From: an uncultured Lachnospiraceae bacterium
GTDB lineage: Bacteria; Bacillota; Clostridia; Lachnospirales; Lachnospiraceae
Direction of reading: 5' to 3'
Assembly: GCA_947363565.1 (NCBI GenBank)
Contig: CANAPP010000027.1
Span: forward strand, 1-42,863
Length of the DNA stretch: 42,863 nucleotides
A program made the translations under genes and the position numbers. The notes beneath the pieces were generated by a model. The model searched no databases, was not told the origin of the DNA, and was given only the letters and a program-made list of their open reading frames with translations. Shown in pieces: positions 8,613 to 18,630 of this stretch. The first letter of the stretch is position 1; the number at the start of each line of letters is the position of its first letter.

Positions 8613-8690
8613 ATTCTATGACTCTATGGAATACATCCGAAAAAGATGGAAATACTTACTTTATCTTAAACGTATCGGAGTGTGAATAGA

Positions 8691-9038
8691 GTGCAGGTAA
8701 GACGCGGAGATATATATTATGCAGACTTAAGCCCGGTGGTGGGTTCCGAACAGGGCGGGATCCGTCCGGTGCTGATCATACAGAACGACGTGGGGAACAG
8801 ACACAGCCCCACGGTCATCTGTGCGGCAATCACTTCCCGCATGAACAAGGCGAAACTTCCGACCCATGTGGAGCTGGATGTGAGAAAGTGTCAGATTGTA
8901 AAAAATTCAGTGATTTTACTGGAACAGATCCGTACCATCGATAAGCAGCGGCTTAAGGACATGGTATGCCATCTGGATAAAGGGATAATGAACAAAGTAG
9001 ATGAGGCGCTGAGGGTAAGCTTCGAGCTTCATACATAG
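8691..9038 (+). CDS. ndoA: Type II toxin-system endoribonuclease NdoA/MazF family
   Basis: The protein is a 115-residue MazF/PemK-fold RNase very close in motif to Bacillus NdoA (EndoA): [46 protein letters not shown] and [16 protein letters not shown]. The catalytic-site residues R24-equivalent (IRPVLI) and T (AAITS) are present. I choose GTG at 8691, 10 bases after GGAG; the upstream in-frame GTG at 8682 leaves only one base of spacing. In Bacillus an antitoxin gene lies between alr and ndoA. Here only 78 bases separate the two genes and none encodes an antitoxin, nor does the downstream gene. Confidence 0.93.
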   Translation: MQVRRGDIYYADLSPVVGSEQGGIRPVLIIQNDVGNRHSPTVICAAITSRMNKAKLPTHVELDVRKCQIVKNSVILLEQIRTIDKQRLKDMVCHLDKGIMNKVDEALRVSFELHT

Positions 9039-9061
9039 CAAAGGAGTATAAGAAATTTAAA

Positions 9062-9856
9062 ATGGAAGAAGGCAGTTTGTTTCAAAAGATACGACAGATA
9101 TTTCAGGCAGAAGATGAGATGGATGATGGGATGAAAAAAGAGGCGGCAGCTTTGATCCGCAACATTTTCCGCTATATGGATAAAGATGCGAAGGATATTA
9201 TGACTCACCGGAAGAATATCATCGCCATTGACGGGGAGGAGACTCTTGAGGACGCATTAAAGTTCATGCTGGATAAGAACTTTTCCCGGTTTCCCATCTA
9301 TAAGGACGACATTGACGAGATCATAGGATTTCTTCATCTGCGGGATGCGATGGCATGTTATCTTGCAGGTCTTAAGCGCGGGGCGCCTGTGGCGGAGCTT
9401 GGAGATTACATAAGGGCTGTAACATTTATACCGGAGACAAAGAATATCGATACACTGTTTCGGGAGATGCAGGTCTCGAGAAACCATGTGGTGATCGTCC
9501 TTGATGAGTACGGACAGACCAGCGGTCTTGTGACGATGGAGGACATCTTAGAGGAGCTAGTGGGTAATATTTTAGATGAACATGACGTAGAGGAGAAGAT
9601 GATCACGCTTCTTGCCACAGGAAATTTCCTGGTGAACGGGTTTGCAGACCTTGAGGACCTTGAGGATTATCTGGGTATCCGGTTTGAAAAGGAAAATTAC
9701 GGGACGTTAAACGGATTCCTGATCGATATGCTTGAGCGGATTCCGGCCCAGGACGAGCATTGTGTAGTGGAGTATGAAGGCTACCGTTTCACCGTGCTCC
9801 TCGTGGATAATAACACAATCCGCAGAGTTAAGATTGAAAAACTGCCGGAGGCGTGA
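9062..9856 (+). CDS. CBS-domain protein of the CorC/HlyC type
   Basis: This 264-residue soluble protein has a pair of CBS domains (about residues 45-180), recognisable by DIMTHRKNIIAID, FSRFPIYKDDIDEIIGFLH and VVIVLDEYGQTSGLVTMEDI. A CorC_HlyC transporter-associated domain (about 190-262, FLVNGFADLEDLEDYLG) follows. It lacks the membrane DUF21 domain of full-length HlyC/CorB proteins, so it resembles stand-alone CorC. The family is linked to magnesium/cobalt transport control and adenine-nucleotide binding; the role here is inference. It follows ndoA by 23 bases, so it is probably co-transcribed. Confidence 0.88.
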   Translation: MEEGSLFQKIRQIFQAEDEMDDGMKKEAAALIRNIFRYMDKDAKDIMTHRKNIIAIDGEETLEDALKFMLDKNFSRFPIYKDDIDEIIGFLHLRDAMACYLAGLKRGAPVAELGDYIRAVTFIPETKNIDTLFREMQVSRNHVVIVLDEYGQTSGLVTMEDILEELVGNILDEHDVEEKMITLLATGNFLVNGFADLEDLEDYLGIRFEKENYGTLNGFLIDMLERIPAQDEHCVVEYEGYRFTVLLVDNNTIRRVKIEKLPEA

Positions 9857-9862
9857 TAGAAT
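9834..9862 (+). promoter_or_regulatory. Sigma-A promoter for yebC
   Basis: TTGAAA (9834-9839), a 17-base spacer and TAGAAT (9857-9862) overlap the end of the CBS gene. They lie 33 bases before the yebC start. Confidence 0.6.
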
Positions 9863-9894
9863 GATGGATAAAACGATAAAGTGAGGGATAAAGT

Positions 9895-10626
9895 ATGTCA
9901 GGACATTCAAAATTTGCCAACATTAAGCATAAAAAGGAAAAGAACGATGCGGCAAAAGGAAAGATATTTACAAAGATTGGTAAGGAGTTAGCGGTAGCCG
10001 TGAAAGAGGGCGGGAGCGCTGACCCGGCGAACAACAGCCGACTTCGGGATGTGATCGCGAAAGCGAAGGCGAATAATATGCCCAACGAGACGATCGACCG
10101 TAATATCAAGAAGGCATCGGGGGATGCCAATGCGGCCAATTACGAGCATATTACATACGAGGGGTACGGACCTAACGGGACAGCGATCATCGTTGAGACA
10201 CTGACGGATAACCGCAATCGTACCGCCACTAATGTTAAGAATGCATTTACAAAAGGAAACGGCAATGTAGGTACGCCGGGATGCGTATCGTTTATGTTTG
10301 ACAAGAAGGGACAGATTGTCATCGATAAGGAAGAGTATGAGGGAGATTCGGACGAGCTGATGATGCAGGCGTTAGATGCCGGGGCAGATGATTTCTCCGA
10401 GGAGGAGGACAGTTTCGAGATCCTTACTTCACCGGATGATTTCAGTGCAGTCAGGCAGACCCTTGAGGATGCGGGGATTCCTATGGCTGCCGCAGAGGTG
10501 ACCATGATCCCGCAGACCTATGTGGTACTTACCGATGCGAAGGATATTGCGTCTATCCAGAAGACCCTTGACATGCTGGATGACGATGATGATGTACAGG
10601 ATGTATACCATAACTGGGAAGAGTAG
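9895..10626 (+). CDS. yebC: YebC/PmpR family protein (TACO1 homologue)
   Basis: The 243-residue protein has the invariant N-terminus [19 protein letters not shown] and the family motifs [20 protein letters not shown] and [19 protein letters not shown]. The family was annotated as transcriptional regulators and is now linked to translation, relieving ribosome stalling at difficult sequences such as polyproline. The C-terminus is acidic ([14 protein letters not shown]). GAGGGA stands 7 bases before the ATG. The next gene starts 11 bases after its stop, so they are probably co-transcribed. Confidence 0.96.
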   Translation: MSGHSKFANIKHKKEKNDAAKGKIFTKIGKELAVAVKEGGSADPANNSRLRDVIAKAKANNMPNETIDRNIKKASGDANAANYEHITYEGYGPNGTAIIVETLTDNRNRTATNVKNAFTKGNGNVGTPGCVSFMFDKKGQIVIDKEEYEGDSDELMMQALDAGADDFSEEEDSFEILTSPDDFSAVRQTLEDAGIPMAAAEVTMIPQTYVVLTDAKDIASIQKTLDMLDDDDDVQDVYHNWEE

Positions 10627-10637
10627 AGAGGATTAGG

Positions 10638-11411
10638 ATGGACAGAATAGATACGGTCAGTAAAGAGCTGACCACGCTTTTTGATGAGATGCTTGTGCAT
10701 GGGAAGGAATTCCGGCGGAAATCTTATGCCGGAGTTATGGAGGACGCAAGGAAAAGATATGCCCATACCGTGGACGCGGTGATCGCGTGTTTTGCGGATG
10801 TACCTGAAGACGAGCGGGGAGCGCTGACGGAAAGACTTGCGCAGGTGATCCCGGAGTATGCATACGAGAAGATGCAGGCGGTGAAGAAGCGGAACCGGGA
10901 TCGGATGTATGTGGATTACAATATGAACATGGCAGTGTATGTGGTGCCGCTTCTCAACGAGTCGAAGGAGAAGAACTGTGTTGCGCTCACGGAGCGGATG
11001 GTGGAGCTATGGAACGAAAAAGGGGTCACGAACATGCGCCTGATGCACAGCACTTATGATGAGATTGCCGGAGGGTTTGACCGGAAGCTCTGCTATATCA
11101 CAACAGCAGTCTGTGAGAGCATGGGAAAGCCGGACGACTGTTACGAGCTTATGTCTTTCCGGGACTTCCGGGACAGTTATCTGATGGAAACCCCTGACGG
11201 GCGGGCGCTTGTGGAGGAATACTACGAGATCGCACCGGGGATTGTCATGCTGATCGATATGCAAAAAGATGCGCCGGAGATTTACGGCAGTATCTATAAG
11301 AAATATCTTGCGCCTTGTCTTAAGTTTATCGAAGAGGGAAGGTATGAAGCGTGCAGGGAGCATTATGTGTCCATGGTGTGTGACTTTAAGGAAAAATATT
11401 TATATGCATAG
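10638..11411 (+). CDS. CFI-box-like protein of unknown function
   Basis: The 257-residue protein has no signal peptide or membrane helix. The N-terminal half (1-145) is helical and charged with no recognised motif. The C-terminal part carries CYITTAVCE (C152, C159), then C168, then SFRDFRDSYL and the downstream GRALVEEYYEIAP. This closely resembles the CFI-box motif (CFIATAAYG, then LRxFRDxxL, GRxxVxxYY) found at the end of many bacterial proteins. The cysteines could bind metal or undergo oxidation; no activity is known to me. It lies between yebC (11 bases) and metY (12 bases), and ends just before the metY ribosome site, suggesting one transcript. Confidence 0.7.
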   Translation: MDRIDTVSKELTTLFDEMLVHGKEFRRKSYAGVMEDARKRYAHTVDAVIACFADVPEDERGALTERLAQVIPEYAYEKMQAVKKRNRDRMYVDYNMNMAVYVVPLLNESKEKNCVALTERMVELWNEKGVTNMRLMHSTYDEIAGGFDRKLCYITTAVCESMGKPDDCYELMSFRDFRDSYLMETPDGRALVEEYYEIAPGIVMLIDMQKDAPEIYGSIYKKYLAPCLKFIEEGRYEACREHYVSMVCDFKEKYLYA

Positions 11412-11423
11412 GAGGAAAAGCAA

Positions 11424-12704
11424 TTGAGCAATTATAAGATTGAGACAAAATGTATCCAGTCGGGTTATGAGCCGGGAAACGGGGAACCGAGAGTTCTCCC
11501 GATCTATCAGAGCACGACGTTCAAATATTCCAGCAGTGAACAGATGGGGCGGCTTTTTGATCTGGAGGAATCCGGATATTTTTACACTCGCCTGCAAAAT
11601 CCGACCAACGATGCAGTAGCGGCGAAAATCTGCGATTTAGAGGGCGGAGTAGCGGCGATGCTTACTTCCTCCGGGCAGGCAGCGAGTTTTTATGCGATCA
11701 TGAACATCGCCCAGGCGGGGGATCATATCGTGTGTGCTTCCGCACTGTACGGCGGCACTTACAATCTCTATGCCCACACCATCCGTAAGATGGGAGTGGA
11801 GGCGACTTTTGTGGATCCGGACTGTACGGCTGAAGAGCTCAATGCGGCGTTCAGGGATAATACAAAGGCTGTGTTCGGAGAGACGGTGGCGAATCCGGCA
11901 CTGGTTGTCCTTGATTTCGAAAAATTTGCCCAGGCGGCTCATGCCCATGGTGTACCGTTTATCGTGGACAATACCTTTGCAACTCCGATCAACTGCCGGC
12001 CTTTTGAATGGGGGGCGGATATTGTGACCCATTCTACTACAAAATATATGGACGGCCATGCATCCTGTGTGGGCGGAGCCATCGTTGACAGCGGTAATTT
12101 TGACTGGGAGGCCCATGCGGAGAAATTCCCGGGGCTGACGCAGCCGGATGAGACGTATCACGGCATTGTATATACGCAGAAGTTCGGCAAAGGCGCATAC
12201 ATTACAAAGGCGACGGCACAGCTTATGCGCGATCTCGGCTCTATCCAGTCGCCCCAGAATGCATTTCTGTTGAATATCGGCTTGGAGACGCTGCATCTTC
12301 GGATGCCGAGACACTGTGAGAATGCACTTAAGGCGGCGAAATACCTGCAGGGTCATGAGAAGGTTGCATGGGTGAACCATCCGTCCCTGGAAGGAGATAA
12401 ATATTACGATTTGGCACAAAAATATATGCCGGGCGGTACCTGCGGCGTCCTCACTTTCGGATTAAAGGGCGGGAGAGATGCGGCAGTGCGCATGATGGAC
12501 AGCCTTAAGATGATCGCCATCGTAACTCACGTGGCGGACGCGAGAAGCTGTGTCCTTCACCCGGCGAGCCATACGCACCGCCAGATGAACGATGCAGAGC
12601 TTATGGAAGCAGGCGTACAGCCGGATCTGATCCGTTTCAGCGTAGGCATCGAAAATATCGAAGATATCATTGCAGACCTTGAGCAGGCGCTTTTGCACGT
12701 ATAA
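11424..12704 (+). CDS. metY: O-acetylhomoserine aminocarboxypropyltransferase (sulfhydrylase)
   Basis: This PLP enzyme makes homocysteine from O-acetylhomoserine and sulfide in methionine synthesis. Family motifs: QSTTFKYSSSEQMG, FYTRLQNPTNDAV, the PLP-lysine region THSTTKYMDGHASCVGG, and VADARSCVLHPASHTH near the C-terminus. The 426 residues fit MetY rather than the shorter MetB/MetC enzymes. The start is TTG at 11424 with AGGAGG about 9 bases upstream. No SAM riboswitch or T-box is visible, because the upstream gene abuts directly. A strong hairpin follows at 12715. Confidence 0.95.
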   Translation: MSNYKIETKCIQSGYEPGNGEPRVLPIYQSTTFKYSSSEQMGRLFDLEESGYFYTRLQNPTNDAVAAKICDLEGGVAAMLTSSGQAASFYAIMNIAQAGDHIVCASALYGGTYNLYAHTIRKMGVEATFVDPDCTAEELNAAFRDNTKAVFGETVANPALVVLDFEKFAQAAHAHGVPFIVDNTFATPINCRPFEWGADIVTHSTTKYMDGHASCVGGAIVDSGNFDWEAHAEKFPGLTQPDETYHGIVYTQKFGKGAYITKATAQLMRDLGSIQSPQNAFLLNIGLETLHLRMPRHCENALKAAKYLQGHEKVAWVNHPSLEGDKYYDLAQKYMPGGTCGVLTFGLKGGRDAAVRMMDSLKMIAIVTHVADARSCVLHPASHTHRQMNDAELMEAGVQPDLIRFSVGIENIEDIIADLEQALLHV

Positions 12705-12714
12705 AATCAGAAAT

Positions 12715-12753
12715 CACCTCCATACTAATTAGAAAGTATGGAGGTGTAATTTT
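12715..12753 (+). terminator. 12-bp hairpin ending metY and covering the tepA ribosome site
   Basis: CACCTCCATACT (12715-12726) pairs perfectly with AGTATGGAGGTG (12735-12746) across an 8-base loop and is followed by TAATTTT. As DNA it is a fair intrinsic terminator. Its 3' arm contains GGAGGTG, the only good ribosome site for the ATG at 12754. Confidence 0.75.
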
Positions 12754-13458
12754 ATGGGAAATGAAAATCAGGAAGAAAAGCAGGAGAGAAAAAATGACCA
12801 GATCCGGGAGATGGGATCGCTGAACTTAAATGAAGGAAAAGACAAACATAAGATCAAGCTGCTGACGATCATCGGTGAGATCGAAGGGCACGAGGCTGTG
12901 TCGGGCAATGCGAAATCAACCAAATACGAGCATCTCCTCCCTATGCTGGCGGAGGTAGAAGACAGTGAAGAGATCGAAGGACTCCTTATCCTTCTTAACA
13001 CACTTGGCGGCGATGTGGAGGCGGGACTTTCCATCGCGGAGATGATCGCTTCCTTAAGTAAGCCTACCGTGTCTTTGGTCTTAGGCGGCAGCCATTCCAT
13101 CGGAGGGCCTTTGGCAGTGTCGGCAAAGTATTCTTTCATCGTGCCAAGCGGAACGATGATCGTCCACCCGGTGCGCTCTAACGGGATGTTTATCGGTGTG
13201 ACGCAGAGCCTCAGGAATATGATCAGGACACAGGATCGGATCACTAAATTTTTGGCAGGCCACTCTCATATGACCCAGCAGAGGATTGAAGAGCTTATGT
13301 TAAATCCTACGGAGCTGGTGAAGGATGTAGGAACTCTCTTAGAAGGCCGGGAGGCAGTGCGGGAAGGGCTTATCGATGAAGTGGGCGGGATGAGCGACGC
13401 ATTAGGAAAACTGCATGAAATGATTGATGAGGAGCGGGCAAAAAAGAGTAAAAATTAG
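12754..13458 (+). CDS. tepA: ClpP-like serine protease, TepA (YmfB) family
   Basis: This 234-residue cytosolic protein has the ClpP/crotonase fold. The oxyanion loop is LNTLGGDVEAGLSI. The nucleophile is Ser115 in GGSHSIGG and the histidine is His138 in MIVHPVRSNG, with spacing close to ClpP. The N-terminal 35 residues are charged and probably disordered. The family (Bacillus TepA, translocation-enhancing protein) is usually linked to the SpoIIIE/FtsK gene, as here 97 bases downstream. Its substrate is unsettled. Its ribosome site lies in the hairpin at 12715-12746, so translation may need that structure to open. Confidence 0.9.
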   Translation: MGNENQEEKQERKNDQIREMGSLNLNEGKDKHKIKLLTIIGEIEGHEAVSGNAKSTKYEHLLPMLAEVEDSEEIEGLLILLNTLGGDVEAGLSIAEMIASLSKPTVSLVLGGSHSIGGPLAVSAKYSFIVPSGTMIVHPVRSNGMFIGVTQSLRNMIRTQDRITKFLAGHSHMTQQRIEELMLNPTELVKDVGTLLEGREAVREGLIDEVGGMSDALGKLHEMIDEERAKKSKN

Positions 13459-13460
13459 TG

Positions 13461-13489
13461 ATGACAGCCTTTATTAAAAATGCTATAAT
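13461..13489 (+). promoter_or_regulatory. Sigma-A promoter for ftsK
   Basis: ATGACA (13461-13466), a 17-base spacer and TATAAT (13484-13489) with an extended TG at 13481-13482. It starts just after the tepA stop and about 65 bases before the ftsK start. Confidence 0.75.
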
Positions 13490-13555
13490 GTGGTACTGGG
13501 GTTTTAAATTTGCAGAATATTTTTGTATCACAGGTAGCAGCAGGGAGGGGAATGC

Positions 13556-16048
13556 ATGGCTGCAAAGTCAAGGAGAAAGAAAAGCACTAGGCAGGCAAAA
13601 GCGAAAAACAAGCAGGAGCAGAGCTTTATTTGGGACGAGATCATCATCTGGATGACCCTTGCAGCCAGTATACTGATCTTACTCAGTATTTTCGGGGTGG
13701 GAGGTATGGTCGGGAAATTCGTTTCCGGCTTCCTTATGGACATGTTCGGGACAGTGACTTATTTTGTGCCGTTCGCTTTGTTTGGCATCGTTGCGTTTCT
13801 TGTGTCCAATAAAGACAATTTCAAAGCATATGTCCGGGCCTTTGCCGCCATTTTGCTGATCGTACTTTGGTGTACCTTCTTTGCGCTGGTCAGCGGGAGC
13901 GGAGGAACCATCGGAAGTCTTGGGGCTGGCCTTTTAACCCCGGCGATCGGTATCGCCGGTACATATGTGGTGGTTGTCATCCTGATGATCATCTGCCTAG
14001 TGGTCATCACCGGGAAATCTGCCTTAAAGAGTGTGAAAAACCAGGGCAATAAAGCCTACGGCAAAGCCAGGGAAGATGCGGCGAGGCGCCGGAAGGCCGC
14101 GCAGGAACGCCGCATGGAGGCAGAGGATAGAAGGGAAGCCAGAAAGCAGGCCTCCCCTAAGGGAAAAAAGCGCAGGGACCGTCATGTGGAGGGTGTTTCC
14201 TTCGATACGGCACTTGCCAGGAATAATAAAGATATCCGGGAACTGACCGCAGATGTGGATGTGCTTAGTGAGGAGGAAGCTTCCCTGCCGGAATTTCCAA
14301 TCCAGCGCAGCGGATCGGCTGCGGAGGAAGTTCCTTTTGAGGAGTTCACGGACAGCGATCTAACGGCAGATGCCGTGCCGGGATATCCGGGAACCGAAAA
14401 TGACAGCTTGACGTCCGGTGTAGAAGCTTCGGAACTGGAGAAGCCTGTAGGATCCGGGCATGCACAGGCAAAGGAGGGCGCACAGTTTGTCCATTCTGCA
14501 CGGGTTCAGGATAGTGGGAAGATGAATCAGCCGAAAGAAGCAGCCGTGGAGACGCAGACCGTACCGGCCGATCCGGCGAAGCCGAAAAAAGCATATAAGC
14601 TCCCGCCCATTTCCCTGCTGAAAAAGGGAAAGAAGACCGGCGGGGAGTCGGATGTGCATCTTAGGGAGACTGCCATAAAGCTCCAGCAGACCTTAAAGAA
14701 CTTCGGGGTAAATGTCACGGTGACTAATGTAAGCTGCGGCCCGGCGGTAACCCGCTATGAGCTGCAGCCGGAGATGGGCGTAAAAGTAAGCAAGATCGTC
14801 GGGCTTGCGGACGATATCAAGCTTAATCTTGCGGCGGCGGACATCCGTATCGAGGCGCCGATTCCGGGGAAAGCCGCGGTGGGCATCGAGGTTCCCAATA
14901 AGGAGAATACGGCAGTCATGCTGCGGGATCTGTTAGAGACGGCGGAATTTAAGAAGAGTGCTTCAAAGCTTTCCTTTGCCGCCGGAAAAGATATCGCGGG
15001 GAAGGCGGTAGTGACGGATATCGCCAAAATGCCCCATGTGCTGATCGCAGGAGCTACCGGTTCCGGTAAGTCGGTCTGCATCAATACGCTGATCATGAGT
15101 ATCTTATATAAAGCGTCGCCGGATGAGGTAAAGCTCATCATGATCGACCCGAAAGTGGTGGAGCTTAGCGTCTATAACGGGATCCCCCACCTGATGATCC
15201 CTGTGGTCACCGACCCGAAGAAGGCGGCCGGGGCGCTCAACTGGGCAGTGGCGGAGATGGACAGGCGTTACCGGGCATTTGCCGAATACAACGTCCGCGA
15301 CATGAAGGGTTATAATGAAAAGATCAAGTCTGAGCCGTGCATCAACGGCGAAAAACACGCACCCATGTCCCAGCTTGTCATCATCGTGGATGAGCTGGCG
15401 GATCTGATGATGGTAGCGTCCGGCGATGTGGAAGGGGCGATCTGCCGTCTGGCCCAGCTTGCCAGGGCGGCGGGGATCCATCTTGTGGTGGCGACCCAGA
15501 GGCCGTCGGTCAACGTGATCACCGGTCTCATTAAGGCGAACATGCCTTCAAGGATCGCATTTGCCGTATCCTCGGGCGTAGATTCAAGGACGATCATCGA
15601 TATGAACGGTGCGGAAAAGCTGCTCGGCAAGGGAGATATGCTCTTTTACCCGGCAGGATATCCGAAGCCGGCCAGAGTCCAGGGATCTTTTGTGACTGAC
15701 GAGGAAGTGCAGAGCGTCGTGGAATTTCTGCGCGCCAACAACACTGCCGAGGAGTATGATGAGGCAGTTGTCAATCAGGTAGCCACAAGCGAGCCGGGGA
15801 TGGCTTTAGCCGGCGGAGAGGATAATGATCGTGACTCGTATTTTGCAGAAGCGGGCCGCCTCATTATAGATAAGGAAAAAGCATCCATCGGGATGCTGCA
15901 GCGTACATTTAAGATTGGATTCAACCGAGCCGCTCGTATTATGGACCAGCTTTGCGAAGCGGGTGTCGTCGGCGGCGAGGAGGGGACGAAGCCGAGGAAG
16001 GTGCTGATGTCCAAAGAAGAATTCGAGCAGTACGTGGAACAGATGTAA
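13556..16048 (+). CDS. ftsK: DNA translocase FtsK/SpoIIIE
   Basis: This 830-residue membrane-anchored ATPase pumps DNA through the division or sporulation septum. N-terminal membrane helices lie at about residues 25-50, 60-80, 88-112 and 125-155. A basic stretch follows (160-215), then an acidic variable linker (215-360) and the motor domain (about 370-740). Walker A is [10 protein letters not shown] near residue 500, Walker [13 protein letters not shown] winged-helix gamma domain (about 765-830, [19 protein letters not shown]) reads KOPS/SRS-type sequences. Only one FtsK-type gene is in view, so FtsK and SpoIIIE cannot be distinguished. The start at 13556 follows GGGAGGGG. Confidence 0.97.
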   Translation: MAAKSRRKKSTRQAKAKNKQEQSFIWDEIIIWMTLAASILILLSIFGVGGMVGKFVSGFLMDMFGTVTYFVPFALFGIVAFLVSNKDNFKAYVRAFAAILLIVLWCTFFALVSGSGGTIGSLGAGLLTPAIGIAGTYVVVVILMIICLVVITGKSALKSVKNQGNKAYGKAREDAARRRKAAQERRMEAEDRREARKQASPKGKKRRDRHVEGVSFDTALARNNKDIRELTADVDVLSEEEASLPEFPIQRSGSAAEEVPFEEFTDSDLTADAVPGYPGTENDSLTSGVEASELEKPVGSGHAQAKEGAQFVHSARVQDSGKMNQPKEAAVETQTVPADPAKPKKAYKLPPISLLKKGKKTGGESDVHLRETAIKLQQTLKNFGVNVTVTNVSCGPAVTRYELQPEMGVKVSKIVGLADDIKLNLAAADIRIEAPIPGKAAVGIEVPNKENTAVMLRDLLETAEFKKSASKLSFAAGKDIAGKAVVTDIAKMPHVLIAGATGSGKSVCINTLIMSILYKASPDEVKLIMIDPKVVELSVYNGIPHLMIPVVTDPKKAAGALNWAVAEMDRRYRAFAEYNVRDMKGYNEKIKSEPCINGEKHAPMSQLVIIVDELADLMMVASGDVEGAICRLAQLARAAGIHLVVATQRPSVNVITGLIKANMPSRIAFAVSSGVDSRTIIDMNGAEKLLGKGDMLFYPAGYPKPARVQGSFVTDEEVQSVVEFLRANNTAEEYDEAVVNQVATSEPGMALAGGEDNDRDSYFAEAGRLIIDKEKASIGMLQRTFKIGFNRAARIMDQLCEAGVVGGEEGTKPRKVLMSKEEFEQYVEQM

Positions 16049-16085
16049 CTATTGGCCGTTGAGAGAAAGGAAGGTTTGGGAACCG

Positions 16086-17756
16086 ATGAAAACAGATATC
16101 CAGATTGCACAGGAAGCAAAGATGGCGCATATTAAAGATGTCGCCGCTGCGTTGGGGATCAATGAGGAAGAATTGGAGTTTTACGGAAAGTATAAGGCGA
16201 AGCTTTCCGATGAAGTTTGGGAGAAGGTTAAGGAGCGTCCCGACGGAAAGCTGGTGCTCGTGACAGCGATCAATCCGACTCCGGCAGGAGAAGGAAAGAC
16301 AACGACAACTGTAGGGCTGGGACAGGCCATGGCGAAGCTTGACAAAAATGCTGTGATCGCGCTGCGTGAGCCATCTTTAGGGCCGTGTTTTGGTATCAAG
16401 GGCGGGGCGGCAGGCGGTGGATACGCCCAAGTAGTCCCGATGGAGGACCTGAACCTTCATTTTACCGGTGATTTCCATGCCATCACTTCTGCCAACAACC
16501 TTTTAGCGGCTCTTCTGGACAACCATATCCAGCAGGGCAATGAGCTTTCGATCGATCCGAGACAGGTCGTGTGGAAGCGCTGTCTTGACATGAACGACCG
16601 GAATCTGCGCAATATCGTTGTGGGACTGGGCAATAAGATGGACGGAATGGTCAGGGAGGACCATTTTGTCATCACGGTTGCGTCAGAGATCATGGCGATC
16701 CTCTGTCTGGCAGATGATATCCATGACCTGAAACGGCGGCTGGGACGCATCATCGTGGCCTACAGCTTCAGCGGTGACCCGGTGACTGCTGACGACCTTC
16801 ACGCTACAGGTGCCATGACCGCACTCCTTAAGGATGCCATCAAGCCGAACCTGATCCAGACCCTGGAGCATACGCCGGCGCTGGTCCACGGCGGGCCGTT
16901 TGCCAATATCGCCCACGGCTGCAACAGTGTGAGGGCGACGAAGATGGCGCTGAAACTGAGCGATATCGTTATCACGGAAGCCGGTTTCGGGGCTGACTTA
17001 GGCGCCGAGAAGTTCTTTGATATCAAGTGCCGGAAGGCCGGATTTAAGCCGGACGCAGTTGTTTTAGTTGCAACTGTGCGCGCGTTGAAGTATAATGGAG
17101 GAGTTGCAAAGGCAGACCTTTCCGTGGAGAATCTGGATGCGCTCAAAAAAGGCATCGTGAATCTTGAAAAGCATATCGAGAACATCCAGAAGTACGGTGT
17201 GCCTGTTGTCGTGACACTGAACGCATTCCTTACAGACACAGAAGCGGAAAATGAATATATCCGTAAGTTCTGCGAGGAGAGAGGCTGTGAATTTGCTCTT
17301 TCAGAGGTATGGGAAAAGGGCGGCGAGGGCGGTATTGCCCTGGCGAACAAGGTTCTTAAGACTCTTGAGACGAAAGAAAGCCGTTTCCATACGTTATATG
17401 ATGACGAAGCTTCCTTAGAGGAAAAGATCGAGACAATCTCCAGGGAGATCTACGGCGCAGACGGTGTGGTATTTGAGCCGGCGGCGAAAAAGCAGTTGGC
17501 GAAGATTACAGAGCTTGGCTTTGGCAGTCTTCCGGTATGCATGGCGAAGAATCAGTATTCCCTGTCAGATGATGCAAAGAAGTTAGGCCGCCCGAAGGAT
17601 TTCGATATCCATATCCGTGAGGTGTATGTCAGTGCTGGAGCGGGTTTTGTCGTTGCACTGACCGGCGCGATCATGACTATGCCGGGACTTCCTAAGGTGC
17701 CGGCGGCCAATGGCATTGACGTGTCGGAGGAAGGAGCGATCACAGGATTATTCTAA
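16086..17756 (+). CDS. fhs: Formate-tetrahydrofolate ligase
   Basis: The enzyme makes 10-formyl-tetrahydrofolate from formate, THF and ATP for purine synthesis, serine interconversion or the Wood-Ljungdahl methyl branch. Motifs: ATP loop [11 protein letters not shown] (65-75), [38 protein letters not shown] and [10 protein letters not shown] near the C-terminus. Length 556 residues is exactly typical. ATG 16086 gives the standard N-terminus MKTDIQIAQ; an in-frame start at 16059 would overlap the ribosome site region (AAGGAAGG). folD follows by 19 bases. Confidence 0.98.
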   Translation: MKTDIQIAQEAKMAHIKDVAAALGINEEELEFYGKYKAKLSDEVWEKVKERPDGKLVLVTAINPTPAGEGKTTTTVGLGQAMAKLDKNAVIALREPSLGPCFGIKGGAAGGGYAQVVPMEDLNLHFTGDFHAITSANNLLAALLDNHIQQGNELSIDPRQVVWKRCLDMNDRNLRNIVVGLGNKMDGMVREDHFVITVASEIMAILCLADDIHDLKRRLGRIIVAYSFSGDPVTADDLHATGAMTALLKDAIKPNLIQTLEHTPALVHGGPFANIAHGCNSVRATKMALKLSDIVITEAGFGADLGAEKFFDIKCRKAGFKPDAVVLVATVRALKYNGGVAKADLSVENLDALKKGIVNLEKHIENIQKYGVPVVVTLNAFLTDTEAENEYIRKFCEERGCEFALSEVWEKGGEGGIALANKVLKTLETKESRFHTLYDDEASLEEKIETISREIYGADGVVFEPAAKKQLAKITELGFGSLPVCMAKNQYSLSDDAKKLGRPKDFDIHIREVYVSAGAGFVVALTGAIMTMPGLPKVPAANGIDVSEEGAITGLF

Positions 17757-17775
17757 ACAGCAAGGAGATGGGGTT

Positions 17776-18615
17776 ATGTCCCGGATAATTGACGGAAAAG
17801 CGATTGCAGCTCAGATAAAGGAAGAACTTAAGGAGGAAGTGGCGCTGCTTGGCAAAGACGGGGTGACCGTTGGATTAGCCGTTATCCTGGTGGGAGACGA
17901 TGCGGCTTCCTCGATCTATGTGAATAATAAGAAAAAAGCGTGTGAATATGTGGGCATCCGGTCGGTCAGCTATGAGCTTTCAAAGGATACCTCCCAGGAG
18001 GAGCTTTTAGCTCTTATTGACCGGCTGAACCATGACGATACGGTAAACGGGATCCTGGTACAGCTTCCGCTTCCGGCGCATATTGACGAGGAGACGGTGA
18101 TCACGGCCATCAGCTCTGATAAGGACGTGGACGGCTTCCACACGGAAAGCGCAGGGAGGCTCTTAGTCGGAAAGAAAGGCTTCCTTCCCTGTACGCCTGC
18201 CGGAATCATCCAGTTGATTAGGCGGTCAGGATTTACCATCGAAGGGAAAGAATGTGTGGTCATCGGCAGAAGCAATATCGTCGGAAAGCCTATGGCGGTC
18301 CTTTTACTCCGGGAAAACGGTACGGTGACCGTCGCCCATTCTAAGACGGAAAACTTAAAGGAAGTGGCATCCCGGGCGGATATCCTTGTGGTGGCTGTGG
18401 GTAAGCCGAAGTTCATCACCGCTGACTATGTAAAGGAAGGCGCGGTAGTGATCGATGTCGGTATCCATCGGCTGGAAGGAAAGAAGTTGTGCGGAGACGT
18501 GGATTTTGATGACGTGCAGGAGAAAGCAGCGGCGATTACGCCTGTGCCAGGCGGAGTAGGGCCAATGACAATAGCCATGCTGATGGCCAATTGTGTGGAG
18601 GCAGCCAAAAGGTAG
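17776..18615 (+). CDS. folD: Bifunctional methylene-THF dehydrogenase / methenyl-THF cyclohydrolase
   Basis: FolD interconverts 5,10-methylene-, methenyl- and 10-formyl-THF and complements the preceding Fhs. The catalytic motif is [17 protein letters not shown], with Tyr48 and Lys52. The QLPLP loop (97-101) and DVDGFH (118-123) bind the folate. NADP-binding residues lie in [14 protein letters not shown], and the C-terminus has [19 protein letters not shown]. Length 279. ATG 17776 with AAGGAGAT upstream is preferred to a longer frame inside fhs. It is 15 bases from the next gene, so fhs-folD and the zinc-ribbon gene look co-transcribed. Confidence 0.97.
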   Translation: MSRIIDGKAIAAQIKEELKEEVALLGKDGVTVGLAVILVGDDAASSIYVNNKKKACEYVGIRSVSYELSKDTSQEELLALIDRLNHDDTVNGILVQLPLPAHIDEETVITAISSDKDVDGFHTESAGRLLVGKKGFLPCTPAGIIQLIRRSGFTIEGKECVVIGRSNIVGKPMAVLLLRENGTVTVAHSKTENLKEVASRADILVVAVGKPKFITADYVKEGAVVIDVGIHRLEGKKLCGDVDFDDVQEKAAAITPVPGGVGPMTIAMLMANCVEAAKR

Positions 18616-18630
18616 GAGGTTGGGCGTAAG

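Noticed and set aside
8682-8690. Upstream GTG as start of ndoA
   Set aside because: Only one base separates it from GGAG, and the GTG at 8691 gives the family's usual N-terminus.
11400-11423. SAM riboswitch or T-box before metY
   Set aside because: The previous gene ends 12 bases before metY, leaving no room, and no such motif is visible inside it.
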